A DNA stretch of 64,000 bases from Folioceros fuciformis (Eukaryota > Anthocerotophyta > Anthocerotopsida > Anthocerotales). The notes beneath the pieces were generated by a model. It was not told the origin of the DNA, did no database searches, and saw only the letters and a program-made list of their open reading frames with translations. Made by a program: the position numbers and the translations under genes. Below, one piece after another: positions 48,500-60,468 of the stretch (the first letter of the stretch is position 1; every line of letters starts with the position of its first letter). The stretch spans positions 1 to 64,000 of the forward strand of contig JBNGIO010005480.1 in the NCBI GenBank assembly GCA_049999805.1, written 5' to 3'.

Positions 48500-49794
48500 C
48501 TAACCCTGGACAGCACCTTCACCATGGCGGAGGAAGCGAGACAGAATTTTCCTTCCTTCCATCAACCCGTTGGAGAAGAAGATGGACGCGTACTCTCCGA
48601 ACAAGTAGTCTCGGTAGAGCGCGGGCCGCTGCGGTGTCACCGTCCCCGGCAGAGGAGTGATGAGCAGATCCGACTTCGGGCGGAGGAAGGCGGCAACCGA
48701 CATGCGGGTGCTGTCCCGGTTCACCAGGCTGCGGTGCTCGGCGCTAAGGTAGACGGCGTTGGTGAGTGCGTGCATGGAGTCCCCCAGGTTGATGACTAAG
48801 GCATCGGGGAGAGGGTCCACCGTCACCCACTGGCCCTCATGCTTCACCTGGAGCCCGCTCACATCGTCTTGCAGCAGAACGGTGAGGACTGTGTTGTCCG
48901 TGTGACACGAGATGCCCAGAGTCAGGTCAGGCTGCGGGCATGCCGGGTAGTAGTTCATGTTGATCGTGGCGGGGCAGTCCTTTGCGCTGAACACAGCATT
49001 GATGTCGGGGTTTTGCAGGCCCAGGTTCTCCGCCACCGCTCTCAGTACGCTGTGCATCAGGTTTCCAACCTCCTCCTGGTATCGGAACAGCGTCTCTCTG
49101 AACGGAACGGCAGCAGGCAGTTAGACTTGCAGGCCATGCACAAACAAGGGAGGAACGCAGGTTCCGAGACGGGATCGCGGCTTTACTTGTATCCTGGTGG
49201 CTTGGCAGGGAAGGGCCGAGTGTCGGACCGGCAGCCATCAGGGAAACCGTGAATGACTACGTCCCGCCAGTCCAGTGTCTCGGTGGTTTGAGAGGAGAAG
49301 GCGACGGAGAATCGCCCCACGCTGGGATGCAAGGACGGGTCGCCATTCAGAGTCTTACTCAGCTCCTCCGAGGGCATGGAGAAGATGGCCTTGCCCAAAT
49401 CCTTGAGCCGGGCAACCACCTCTCGTGGCACTCCATGGTTCACCACCTGCCGGGGCAGTGATAACATTGCTGCATCAGATCCGACAGGCGGACCAAGTGT
49501 CCACCTTTCGAATTCCCTGCACAACCTCCAACAAAGTTACCTGAAACATCCCCACTCACGGCACGCCTGGTCTATTTCTCGCATCGTCTCCTTCCTTCCG
49601 GGACAGCCATGGCTCAATTGCTGCAGATCTATGACAGGAACTTTCCAGCTCTCCGGCACCTCCCTGGCTTCCCCCGCACTGGGGCGCTCCCTGCCGGATT
49701 TGATGTAGATACCAGCGATTTTGGTGTGCCCGTCTCCAGCCTGTTCCAGAAACGACTTCACTCCGGTCACTCTCAGCTGGTCCTGGAATGCCAT
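48500..49794 (-). CDS. 2-oxoglutarate/Fe(II)-dependent oxygenase
   Basis: Three exons are modelled: 49794-49541, 49446-49187 and 49097-48500, about 370 aa. The N-terminal DIOX_N block is present (VPVIDLQQLSHG, EIDQACREWGCF, VVNHGVPREVVARL). The catalytic jelly-roll has the facial triad HTD...H (SCHTDN, SAEHRS) and the 2-oxoglutarate-binding Arg in RMS, so this copy keeps its active residues. NMNYYPACPQPDLTLGIS is typical of the plant DOXC class, which covers flavonoid, gibberellin and specialised metabolism; the substrate cannot be told. One oddity: joining exons 1 and 2 at the visible GT and AG leaves the frame one base short (TGTTTCAG where a coding TGNTTTCAG would fit). Either the splice site differs or a base is lost. 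Confidence 0.8.
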
Positions 49795-50252
49795 GGTCGT
49801 GCAACGGCTTCTACTGTTAGAGCTCAACAGAATACTCTTAAAAGAAGTAACAGACAGTGAAGTTTCCTCTCAGAGTCCACCAGCAGGAAAGTTCATGCTT
49901 ACTCACCTCGTAAAAGTACGAGATATTTAAAAAGCATGGTATCCCGACAGGTGGGCTGCCCTTTCACATCACCTTCTTGGAATCTCAAGGTCGGCAATCT
50001 TATCGGCTTGGCGGGTCGAGGAGGAAGATGGAAAGCACGGCCTTACCGCCGTGGTAAGCAAGCAAGCAATCTGGCTTATCCCTGCTGTACTGGGAATGAC
50101 ATGCGCGTACTCTTACGACAAGTGAAGGTTCGATGTTCCACACTTTGGAATGTCCCGTTCGTTGCCGCCTGCATCCAGAAACATGTCACGTTGAGATTCA
50201 ACCTCGTGAGGAGACATAACTACCCTGCACATGGGGAAGCTACGTACAGTAG
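49795..50252. other. Spacer between oxygenase gene and its dead copy
   Basis: This stretch holds the promoter of the minus-strand oxygenase gene and whatever remains of the 3' end of the pseudogene, whose last exon breaks off at 50253. No other feature is seen. Confidence 0.45.
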
Positions 50253-51245
50253 CTAGTGAATGACCTTCATGGAATCCCAGATGCTGACGACAGAGGCGTT
50301 AGAAATAAGCCCCACACCATTCCAGCTGCAGTTTCCCTCAGCCTGCAGTATTCCCACCTCCTCTTGTAAAAACACCATGATGGCTCTGGCATCTACTGAT
50401 GCCCAGGGTGAGCTCTGGCTCGGGGCTGGCAGGTAGTAGTTCATGTTCAGAACATAGTCCCTGCCGAACACATAGTTGAGGTACCTATCTTCCAAGCCAA
50501 GGTTGTCTCCCATAACGTCCAGGATCGCCTCAGCCAGCTTGTAAGAAACAAGGTGTTTTGCACACACAGCATGTCAGGAATCCTTCATGCATGTCAGATG
50601 TCGACGCAATTTTCGAGTAGATGGAACAGGTGGCTAAGAACAGGAGACCTGTTATCACTTGTATCCTGCAGGCTCGGCAGTAGCCAGCCAAGGTAGAGGG
50701 TCAGACGCCCAGATGTCAGGAAAATAGTGACAGAGAACAGCCCACCATTCCAGCACCTTGACACTATGACCTGAAAGGCCGGTCTCAAATCTTGCTACAC
50801 CGGGATAGAGAGCCTTGTCCGCTTTACGACTCTCACAAATCTTCTCCGAGGGCGTGGAGAAGATCGCTTCCCCGAGAGCCTTGAAGTCCGCAAGAAGCTG
50901 CTCCGGGACCCCATGGACCCTACCAGGCTTTAGACAAGGGGTCCAAGAACGAAACTTCCAATCGGCCAGTAACCACTGCCTTGCAGGGAGAATTCCCACT
51001 CTCGGCAGGCTCGACCCATCCCTAGCAGCGCTTGCCTGTCCCTCGTCCGGTCCTACTTGGCCGGGCTTCCCCATGTCGATATCGTGCACCTCGAGACTCT
51101 CGGCCAGCCAATTCGTTTCCACGAGATTGGGTCGCTTGCGTTCCGGCCTGTCGTAGATTTAAAGAATTCTTTAGGGGCCAGCCAGCTTTAGAAAGGCTTT
51201 CACGCCCGCTTCTGTTAGCCATTTTTCTTTGCTTTCTCCATGGCA
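50253..51245 (-). pseudogene. 2OG/Fe(II) oxygenase pseudogene (tandem copy)
   Basis: It resembles the gene at 48500-49794 piece by piece: KWLTEAGVKAFLKLAG (then a stop) against VTGVKSFLEQAG; VHGVPEQLLADFKALGEAIF against NHGVPREVVARLKDLGKAIF; NLGLEDRYLNYVFGRDY and NMNYYLPAPSQ against NLGLQNPDINAVFSAKD and NMNYYPACPQ. The iron ligand pair HTD is replaced (VDARAIM), the reading frame stops at 50253 before the distal His and Arg, and early stops interrupt the N-terminal part. It is therefore a decayed tandem duplicate that could not bind iron. Confidence 0.8.
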
Positions 51246-51458
51246 ACAGCTTTCTTCTTAGACTTGTCTTTGTCCGACCAGCGAGGAGGACCGCATAGGA
51301 AGCAACAAATGCCCAGAGCGTAGTCGGAGGTCGCCCCTGGACGATCAAATCGCGCGCCAAGGAGTAGGGTGAGGTACACAAATGAAATGTCCAAGTGTGG
51401 ACACGTTTCCATCCCGTTTCCCGCTGCACTGCATACTTTTGAGATGAACCAGACCAGT

Positions 51459-51608
51459 TTCTCACGCAGAGACTGTGTGGGTTCTGGCACGGCCCCCAGC
51501 CTGCGAAGCGAACGTCCACTTCTAATGATCCAGTTTTTCACTCAGAGACTTTGTGGTTCCTGGCACGGCCGCCAGCCTGTGAAGCGAACGTCCACTTCCA
51601 ATGCTCCA
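51459..51608 (-). repeat. Imperfect tandem duplication at the C2CD3-like gene's 3' end
   Basis: 51459-51532 and 51537-51608 are near-identical: both share CAGAGACT, TTCTGGCACGGCC or CCTGGCACGGCC, CAGCCTG, GAAGCGAACGTCCACTT and AAT(g)(a/c)TCC. They encode DVRFAGWGPCQNPHSL and DVRFTGWRPCQEPQSL respectively. The active stop codon lies in the upstream (higher-coordinate) copy. Confidence 0.8.
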
Positions 51609-54600
51609 ACAATTTCACCCTGTCTGGAAAGCAGATTGAACCATCCGCTGAACCCTGCAACAGGTTGTGCACGTTGTTGAGACATGTTCATGTTTCTGAT
51701 CAGCCATGGGCAGCGAACAGCAACAGGATGATGAGGCAATCCCTCACCTTCTACATTGCGAAGGAGGGGCAGGCATGGTGTCGAAGCAGTGCCCAGCCAC
51801 ACCTCGTTGTGAGCAGATTTTGCCCTCGGTGTGGAGTGCCACACTTCGAAAGTCATGTTGCCTGTCTTGAGAGACTGGATAACAAGAGCATCTAAGAAGA
51901 CAGGCATCCGTTTTGTCCATCCGTAGTACGGATCAAGGACTTGTGCCTGCGTAACATGCGGGTGAGCACATGACAAAGCCTGAAAACATGAAGTGATGGA
52001 ATATGCAGCACTAGATGACTGCGATGAACTGCTACTTACAACCTTGAATGGGGTGCTACTGGGCGGATAGCTTTGCTCAAGCTCGTGATTGCAGGGAAAG
52101 AGAGAGAACCTCACACAAGACGTCACCCCATCAAGAAACGCATCCGACACGGAGGATTTGTGTAGGGTAGCTGCTTCCATTGCTTTCTGCAACATCCAAA
52201 TGTCCAAGTGAAGGGCATCGTTCGTTGGCATGCGGCGAAAGAAAGTGCGCTGAAAGAGCCATGTTGGTTGTTTGATGACAAGGACCCCGATGGGTACCTG
52301 GAGACCTTTGGCCCTGATGATACTGATCTCAAGGGATGCTTCAATAGGCCCGCGGTTCAAAACGCTTCGTACTCTGCTGTTGTCGAAGATGGTGTCAGCA
52401 AGGAGATTCTCTCGCTTTTCGTCTTCACTTCTTCCATAAGCAATTTGGACAATCAACATGGGAACTTCCGACTCTAGTAGCTGCAACTGCTCTTCCAGAA
52501 TAACAGGTATGTGGAAAGTCCTTCGTACCTATTAGTTGTCGGATTTGGAATTTCAGATGTAACTTCGCATACTTGTGCAATCAGCACTTCGACATCGCTC
52601 AGTTTCAGGGATCAAAGATGGAACAACCTACCTCTCCTGTTGATCCAGCCCTTGTCCACTCTTTAAGTAGGTCAAACATTCTCTGCTGAGGTAAAATAGC
52701 TGTTCCGATCTGGTGCTCTTGTTCTGTTCCAAAGTTCGCATGCTCCCTCACTCTGGCCTTCTTCAGTACGTCCTTTCTACTCCGACGATTGATATCCAAG
52801 TTCTCCAGGGCTTGTAGCACTTCAGGTTCATAGCTCCAGATTCCCGAAAAATATCCCCAAATTTCGAACCTCAGGTTGCTACAGCCACCATTCTCCAGGT
52901 GCTCTCTCAAGCTCCATCCAGTGGGCAAGCTGATACCATGCCGCACAGAAGCTTGAAAGCACATCTTCCTACTCCACTTGACCTCCTGGGATATGAACCC
53001 CGCAGCAAAGCACGATGAATGAAAAGATCAGTTGCGCAATGGTGAAATCGTTCCGAAGTGAGGAGCCTATGCCACTGTAGGACACATACTTGTGTGAAGA
53101 GTGGATCTTCCTCGCCTGGAAACATGTATTTGATGAAGGCACCCCCTGAAGCAGGATAAAATGACATTCCTGCAATTGACAACAACATTGGCTTCTCCTC
53201 ACCATGCACCACATTTACCTCCCAAATGAAATGAAACTCGTACCACTAGGGGCTTACCGGTTGGTGAACATCCGTGGAAACACAGAGATTTTGCATCGGG
53301 AAGGCCCAAGGCTTCCTGAACTTTCACCTCAAACACGTGCCTGGTCATTGCACTGTGCTGAGAAATCATAAAGCACATTAGCAGGCTTCACTCTCCTTCC
53401 TCAAGTTAAATCTAGTTTTCATCTAGATGCTTGTGAAAGTGCTGACAAGACAGCGTTTTTGTCAGGAAATGTCCCAGACGTCAAATCCAAGGAAATAGGT
53501 GTCGGCGTTTCCTGCACTCAGTGCTTGCTTCCTTACATTTGGAGAGTCTGCCCTCTGTTGGGTAGAAGTTCGGATGCTTGGCACCTCCATGTAAGGAACT
53601 CGTTCCTCTCTGTCCAGGTCTCTAGTGTCAGTTGGTGCGGATGAAGCAGCATTGTGTGTCTTTTGCAGTTTTAACATGTCCGGCCCAAGTCCTCTCATCA
53701 CCATGACGTTCATGTATCCACACACACAGTCCTTGAATGGGTTATAGACCGGGTATACCTCGGCGGCAACAGTCTCAGAATTCTTCGTGTTTGCCAAAGG
53801 TACCTTGATCAGGCCTACAAGATGGTCGAGTCCATCTGTTGCTAGCCCACAGTTTGCCCTCCAAATCTCCAGAAACATCATCGTCACCTGACTGCCCCCA
53901 GATGAAGGTATAACTGAATCGGCATGACGTTTTGTCACAGAGTCTCCTGTCAAGGGTCCCTGTGAGTAAACTGGAGGCGAGAATGGCGTCCTGGAGACTG
54001 TTTCGGAGCTCAGTTTAACTACCAAGTCCAAGTTGTTGCTCCCGCCATCTGATTCAGGACTCTCAAAAAAATCGACACTGACATAATACCAGGAGGTACC
54101 CTGCAAACAGACACTGGTAGCTTAGAACATGCAGTGAAAAGATCCGTAGTCCTGACTTTGCAACTTTTCCCTTAATGTGACATCAGAGAGATGGAGAACA
54201 CAGGGGCAAAGACTTCAGACCTGCTCTTGTTCCGGAACAGAAGAATCAGTATTATGCCCCTGATGCTGGTGAGAGCCCTGCAATTTCAAACAATATTCCA
54301 CTGTGAATTTACAGAGGAAAATGCGGAAGCTGAACGGTATCCAGTCAATAGTTCTATCCTGCCTGACCTCCAATGTTGGAGTTGGTAGTGCCCAAGCTGG
54401 ATTCGCACTTTGGAATAGTCTGAGCCCAATGTTAAGACATGCGTAGACACGTGGTGTTCTGTCCGTTGATGGTGAAGGCTTAGCTTTCACTTCCGAACTC
54501 AATTTGTTAGCAGTCTTCTTCTTCCTAAAACTTTCTTTAGTGTCAAGTAACTGGATTTCATCCTTAGCAACTCTCCAGCAATTTGCAGCTGCACGGGCCA

Positions 54601-57600
54601 CAGTCTTGTGAGTTGTCCTCGGACGTGTGGCATTGTCCTTCCATGGAGCTCTAGTGAACTCCTTCACCTTGACAAGTTGCAAACCTGTGCAGTAAGATAA
54701 AGGCATCGACTGAATGACAGTCTCTAGAGGTATGCTTCCCTCACATCGACACACATCACTCGAAGGCCACTTCAAGGAGATATTCACTCTCACAGATTGT
54801 GATCTCCAGGCATGCAGCCCTGACTCTCCCGAAGGTAGCTGCCAATAGAATTGAGATTGATGGTCAAAGCGAAGTTCACGCTTCTGCTTCTCAACAGGAG
54901 AAACGGAGACTATCTGCTCCGGTGATGTTTTGATATCCGCAACTAGGAGCTTAACAGCAGGAAAACAAAGAGTCAGCAAGCATGTACAAGCAGTAAGGTC
55001 TCTAGCATGTGAATCCAGAAGGACCAGGTTTTCTACTGAAACAGCTAAGCACAATGGACCTTCTTTCGCAGAAGAAATAATCTGTCTTGGAGGCTCTACA
55101 GCTAAAGCTTCAGTGCCCCTGTGACCCATGTGCTTCTCTGGATGACAATCTGAGTCACTCTCTTCCCCTGGGAAGAACAGCTCCTTCAGCAGAGCTTCTT
55201 CTGCAACGTCCTGCGGATCTTCCTGCGCGTCAGATAGCAATTTCGGATCCAGGCAGTTTACCATGCGATTCATAAAGTAGGAGTCTCTTTCTTTGTCTTC
55301 ATAAACCCGCCTTTCATTGTCAAGCTTCTTTAGCACTGTTGCCAGCAAGCCATCCTGTTTAGAACCGTGATTTCCTGACTCCCCGGCATCATCGCCCACA
55401 GACAGCCATTTACCAGGCCCTAGGAAACAGGGCCCTGTATCCTTGGCCTGTTCAACTCGCCTGCATTGCAAGGCGACTGGCACGGTGGACGCCTCAACTG
55501 CCGGAGTCTTTTGCAGTGTTACATCTAAGCTCAGAGGCACAGAGCATGTCCGTGCCATGGCATCACGCAGAGCTGCAGCCCGACGAACAAATTTTTTCAC
55601 GGAGTTCCCCTCCGATGTTGGTGCCTTCATGGGTTCCTCTGTGACCCTTTCCTCATTCTCAAGATGGAAACCAGATTGACCTCTGTAATCCGTTTTGTCC
55701 GTACCTCCCAAATTATCAACACTTGTAGCCTTGTCCTCAGTTGGCCCAGTCGATCTTTCAACAGGTGTGCGTGGCCTACCGCCGTAAGTTCGCAGTCCTT
55801 TCAGGATTGCTCCTCGTCCCTCAAAATTTGATGCCTTTCGTGGATCTTCAACGGTAGCTTCAAGGAAGTGCTCTGCGTGAGCGCCACTTGCATGGTCATC
55901 TGTTGCTGCACCACTGGCAATGTTCTTCAGTCCATTCACCCGATCCTGCGGCATCGCACTGAAGTTAACCTGGATGCCGAGACTCTTCTGACAACTTTTC
56001 AAGGGACTTTCATCTCGTCTTCGTTTCTGGACATGGCGTTCCCTAGTTGCTCTCCTCTCCTTCCCACTGTCAAGCCTTTGGGAATGAAAGTAAGAGGTGA
56101 GTTCAGCCGACAGATTTGACTGGAATGCATCAACCTGATGCTCACTTTCTGGTGACACGTCGCCTTCCCCATGTTTTTGCCTTCTTGGACTGTTCAATGT
56201 TGATTCCCAGGTTTCTGCCTGCTTCATGTCACTGATCAGCCTATCAAGTTTATCGTTCAACAGGTCCTTGGTGGTATTTTCTCCTGACCTATCCGAGGGA
56301 GCGGCAGTCTTCCCAAACCATCTGCTGAGCACCCGATCCATCACTTTAGGGGACAAACCAGTCACTGTGTCTGCTTGCTTAGCTTTTTTGTCAAGGTGTA
56401 ATGTATTATCGTCATGCTCTGGCAGGTTGAGACGTGCTCCCCTAGCCGAAAACTCCTCGACAACCCCTTCAGAAGAATCCATGGACTTTAATTTCTCAAT
56501 CTTTTTTGACCATAACCCAGAACTGTTTCTCAGAGGAGTAAGATTCTCAGGAGAGTCAAACTTCATTTGCTTCCTGATCTGGCGCCCAATCCTTGACACC
56601 ATTTCCGCAGTTTTATCATCAATTCCCAACAGATGGTTCTTTTCCACAGACGCCACATCCGAGAAGGACTCAGAGCCTGCTTCTCTTGGTGACTGATCAT
56701 CTGTTGAGCATGTACTGTGGGCTCCCACATCACACCATGCTTCACCTAGTGCATTGTTGCCAGCATGTTCATCTGCCAGAAAAGACAGCGACCTTGGGTA
56801 TGACGTCATTTGCTGGTCATATCTGCTGTTGGAGTTATCTTGTGCTTCTGTACTGCGCAAGTGCTCGATTGTAGGATCCGTGTCACTGTCAGCAAATGCC
56901 TGAATAGGTTCGGAGATCGGATTTCCTGGTCGCTTCAGATCCGCTGATGCTGCATCTGACTTGTCATGGGAAACATCTGACAGGACCTGTTTCTCGATGG
57001 AATTCAATAGGTCATCATCATCCAGGTTTGAAAAAGAAGACCACTGCGTTTTCGTCGCCTTGTAACTGTTGCTTGGGGATCCTGGTAAACAAGGAAAGCT
57101 GAACTTGTAACAAACAATCTTAAGCTCCTGTCATGTGTTTGGCAAGATGCGTATTTCGGGCCATACTCACCGCAACCTTTTCCCTTTGATGGTTTCCGGT
57201 TCTTCTTTTTGTTGTGAATCTGCCACTCAATGGTACTAGGTGAGGGCAGAAAAAGTAACCATCGTGCATGCGAAAGAAGAAACTGGGTGAGAACGAGGCC
57301 GCGGAGGAGCTCTGCAAAATCTTACCTGCACTTCCACGGAGAGCGTGCCAATGAACCTCTGAATCTCATCATACACGGGACAGCTTGCATTAATGGGGTG
57401 CCTTTCGTCCAAACCTTGCACTGAGAGGCTTGAGGTGCCAACCATATTACCAGCTGAATCATGACCACCCCATGCTTTCCTATCTCTTGCCACCACGAGG
57501 CCCAGCGAGACCATATCCTGAAAGTACCTGCCAAGAAGGCAATCCAGCAATGACGGGGAGGGGAAACTTACCTTCTTGGATTCTCCAAATGGTGGCCAAG

Positions 57601-58098
57601 TGTCAGGCAACACCATACACTGCCAGACGTTAAGGTGCCTGAAGAAGTCTATTACCTGACAAGGTGCTTGTGTCCGGATTTGAGAGGAAATATTGCAGTA
57701 ACATTGAGGGGTCTGTAACCAACAGTGGGAATGGCTAGAGTTGTGATCTGCTCGGGGGGAAGTCCCCACCATTTGAAAAACAGGCTGCATGTTGGGGGCG
57801 GCTGAAAGTTTGGCTCCCAATCAAGAAAGTTCACGTGAAAGAAAAGCTCGCCTTTTATCTGTAATCTTGCAGGTTAAGGAAAATTGAAGGTCTTGAGCTC
57901 CGGTGCAGGGGCAAAGTTGTGCACTCCAGCTCTTGGGACGTGTTAAGCAGAATGTAGAACAAACATAGCACCATGGATATCATCGTGGACTTCAGGAGGA
58001 AGTGAAGGACCCCTGACAATTTCAGCACTGCTTGAGAACTTGCGTCTAGAAGATCTAGGTCGGGATTGCGGTGCGTCCACTTCATGGTGTCCTGGCAT
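51542..58098 (-). CDS. C2CD3: C2CD3-like centriole/basal-body protein
   Basis: A large gene with about ten or more exons. It starts near 58098 (MPGHHEVDAPQSRPRSSRRK ... GPSLPPEVHDD). Exon 2 gives FFKWWGLPPEQITTLAIP and, further on, a first C2-type domain with IGTLSVEVQV, matching the N-terminal C2 of C2CD3. A roughly 2.8-kb exon (about 57075-54218) is charged and low-complexity, then begins a run of C2 domains (SHARDLTACTCLLTLCFPAV; VTMMFLEIWRANCGLATDG; FEVKVQEALGLPDAK; MTFEVWHSTPRAKSAHNEVW; GALEVDVRFTGW). It stops at 51542. C2CD3 is needed for centriole distal appendages and basal bodies. In plants it would act in flagellated sperm. The exon map around 53460, and from 53340 to 52500, is not resolved. 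Confidence 0.75.
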
Positions 58099-58488
58099 TG
58101 TTCCGTTTTCACCGTGCTTTATGCTTGTCTGTCGTGTACGGGTTGGAATTGTACTCCATGACTTGATCTTCGGCTAAGAAGCCAATTTGTAGAAAGCCAT
58201 CGTCCGATGTTTCAGAGCTCCTCTCTTTCCACTAGTCGATGGGAAAAGTTCAAACACAGGAGGCAAACACACGTGACCAGTCTGACGTCGAAGGCACCGC
58301 GGACGACCATTGGGAAGCCCACCACACGACGATGACAGAAAACTGAAAGAGGCCATTGCAGTCAAGGCCAAGACAGGAGTATGTCAGGCTAGCGGTTAAC
58401 CTGACTCAAGGTCAACTGACACAGGCTCATTGACAAGAACTGTCTGCAGATATGTATTCCGAAAGCATTCGTTTGAAGGAACGACATC
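58099..58488. other. Spacer 5' of C2CD3-like gene
   Basis: This stretch lies between the C2CD3-like start and the ALG2 stop, both on the minus strand, so it holds the C2CD3 promoter. A 65-codon minus-strand frame (58371-58174, MALTAMASFSFLSSSC) looks like a transit peptide but has nothing to follow it; it could be an upstream ORF. Confidence 0.4.
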
Positions 58489-60468
58489 CTAGTGGCTTAC
58501 TAAGGTCCTGAGGTACTTGTCTAGACGAATTCCAAACACCTTTCTGGAAAAATGTTCTTGCACGTGCTGCCTTGCGGCGATGCCCATGCTTCTTGCCTTC
58601 TCAGGGCCAGTGAGCAGAGAAGACATGGCCTGGCAAAAACTCTGCGGCGTGGGTTCACATAGCAGGCCTGTTACACCGTGTCTAATACTTTCTTTAGGAC
58701 CTCCACTGTTGCAAGCAACTACGGGCTTTCCTGCAGCCATAGCTTCCAAGGGAACAATCCCAAAATGCTCTTCCTGCATAACATGTTCGCCATGCGATTA
58801 TGTTGGTGTCCACTGGCAAGCACACCAGGAGGAGGCTAGTTAGCGATCGTTCCTTACCATGGGTGTGTAGATGACACAAATGGAGGCATGCAACAGCATG
58901 TTTCTTTCCGAGGTTGAACAAGATGGTAAAAAGAGAACTTGTTTTGTCACGCCCTCCTGCTGAGCAAGGGAGTTCAGCTCGTTGAAGTACTCACGATTCT
59001 CAGACAATCGGGGGTCGTAACCACCTGCATTGAGAGGAACGTTAGGAAGCACACAATGCCCTGAGAATGATGTTGCAATTGACGAATGCTGGAACTTGAC
59101 GTAGCTATGGGTGTGCGATCCGTACCAGCAACCACAAGTCGGATGTTTACAAGTTCACCACTGTCTTGGCACTGACTCAGCTGTTCCAGGAGTCGCGAGA
59201 AAGCAGAAATTGCCAATCTGAGATTCTTCTTCCTCTCAAACCGGTTGATGGAAAGGAATACACGGCTGCGCAACAGAAAACTCCATGGATGATGAGGATG
59301 TCATGGAGGAGCGCAAGTTACGCTCGTAAATCACTCGCAAAAAATACAGCTCACTCCTACCTGCCAGCAGGGAGACCAAGCTTCTCCAAAGATTCTTGAG
59401 ATGCAGAAGTTGAATCAGCCGTTCCCGGTGCCGAGAACTGGTCAACATCCACGGCTGGGTACAGGACTGCTGGGTACAGGCCCTTCCTTTCGAGTGACTT
59501 GAAAGTCGTCCCAAAGATGCTTGCCGTGAACTCACTGTTCACCAGCACAAGATCTGCCATTCCTGCATCCGGCTCTCACCATCTCAGGAACTGCATACCC
59601 TGCAGATACTAAGAAGGAATGAGCCAAGCAACCACTTCCACTGGCTTAAGGAAAGAAGAAGTTTCTGCTTGTCCCAGCTAACAAGTCTCAGTCCAATATC
59701 GTGGTCCATACCAGTAGTCCTTTCTTCAACCAAATCGATGGGCCAACGATACATCTTCCTCAATCTCGTGGAATGAGGGGCAAGCAGCAAGTCCGGAAAA
59801 TGACAGTACAACAGCACCTGCAAAACAATCACCCCAAAAGATGAGTGAGGTACGAAAATCTGCCGACAACGCGGCCAACAAATCATCTACTCCCTTTGCT
59901 TATCATCCATCTACCGACCTTGGCATTTCGTTTCAGCTTCAGCAGAGGTATAACCGCTGACACTTGGTCTGCCAGCGCAACATCATACGCCGGCCAGAAT
60001 AGCACGACGCACAGAGCCACGTAGAGGCACCGAACATATGCACACACGGCATGAAACCTGTTGAAGACATGTCGAGGAAGAAAGGACCCATAAACCGTGA
60101 CTGGAAAATTTCCTGGTAATACAACACAACAGGGTGAAGACACAACAGAACCAATTTCAGTCAACATATCGAAGACATAAACCGCAGACGGACAGCCTAC
60201 CACTCACAGTCTCCTCGAAGCAGCGCTTAGGATCATGATGAGCTGTGAACACATGCACATGGTGTCCCAACGCAGTCAATTCTAGGGCTGCATCTACAAT
60301 GAGCCTCTCCGCACCACCTGGCCACAATGACGAGATTCGACAATCAGAACCCCACACCCTAATTAGCAGCTCAATGGATGAAGCTCGGAGCACGGCATTT
60401 GTCACCGACCCACCTATTCCAAGATCAGGATGGCAAATAGCAACACGGAGTTTCCGCGAGGACGCCAT
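58489..60468 (-). CDS. ALG2: ALG2 alpha-1,3/1,6-mannosyltransferase
   Basis: Exon 1 (60468-60414, MASSRKLRVAICHPDLGI) joins exon 2 (60317-60201, GGAERLIVDAALELTALGHH ... AHHDPKRCFEE). Further exons give VTVYGSFLPRHVFNRFHAVC, VLLYCHFPDLLLAPHST, MADLVLVNSEFTASIFGTTF, LSINRFERKKNLRLAISAF, AGGYDPRLSENREYFNEL and the donor-binding block EEHFGIVPLEAMAAGKPVVA with the GT4 family EX7E motif. The final exon ends at 58489. ALG2 adds the second and third mannose from GDP-mannose to dolichol-PP-GlcNAc2Man on the cytosolic face of the ER in N-glycan assembly. Exon ends in the middle were not all fixed. The hydrophobic stretch near 60000-60060 (YVALCVVLFWPAY) is the usual membrane-associated segment. Confidence 0.95.

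Noticed and set aside
58174-58371. 65-codon minus-strand frame resembling a chloroplast transit peptide
   Set aside because: It stops without any mature-protein sequence and sits in the leader or promoter of the C2CD3-like gene; at most an upstream ORF.
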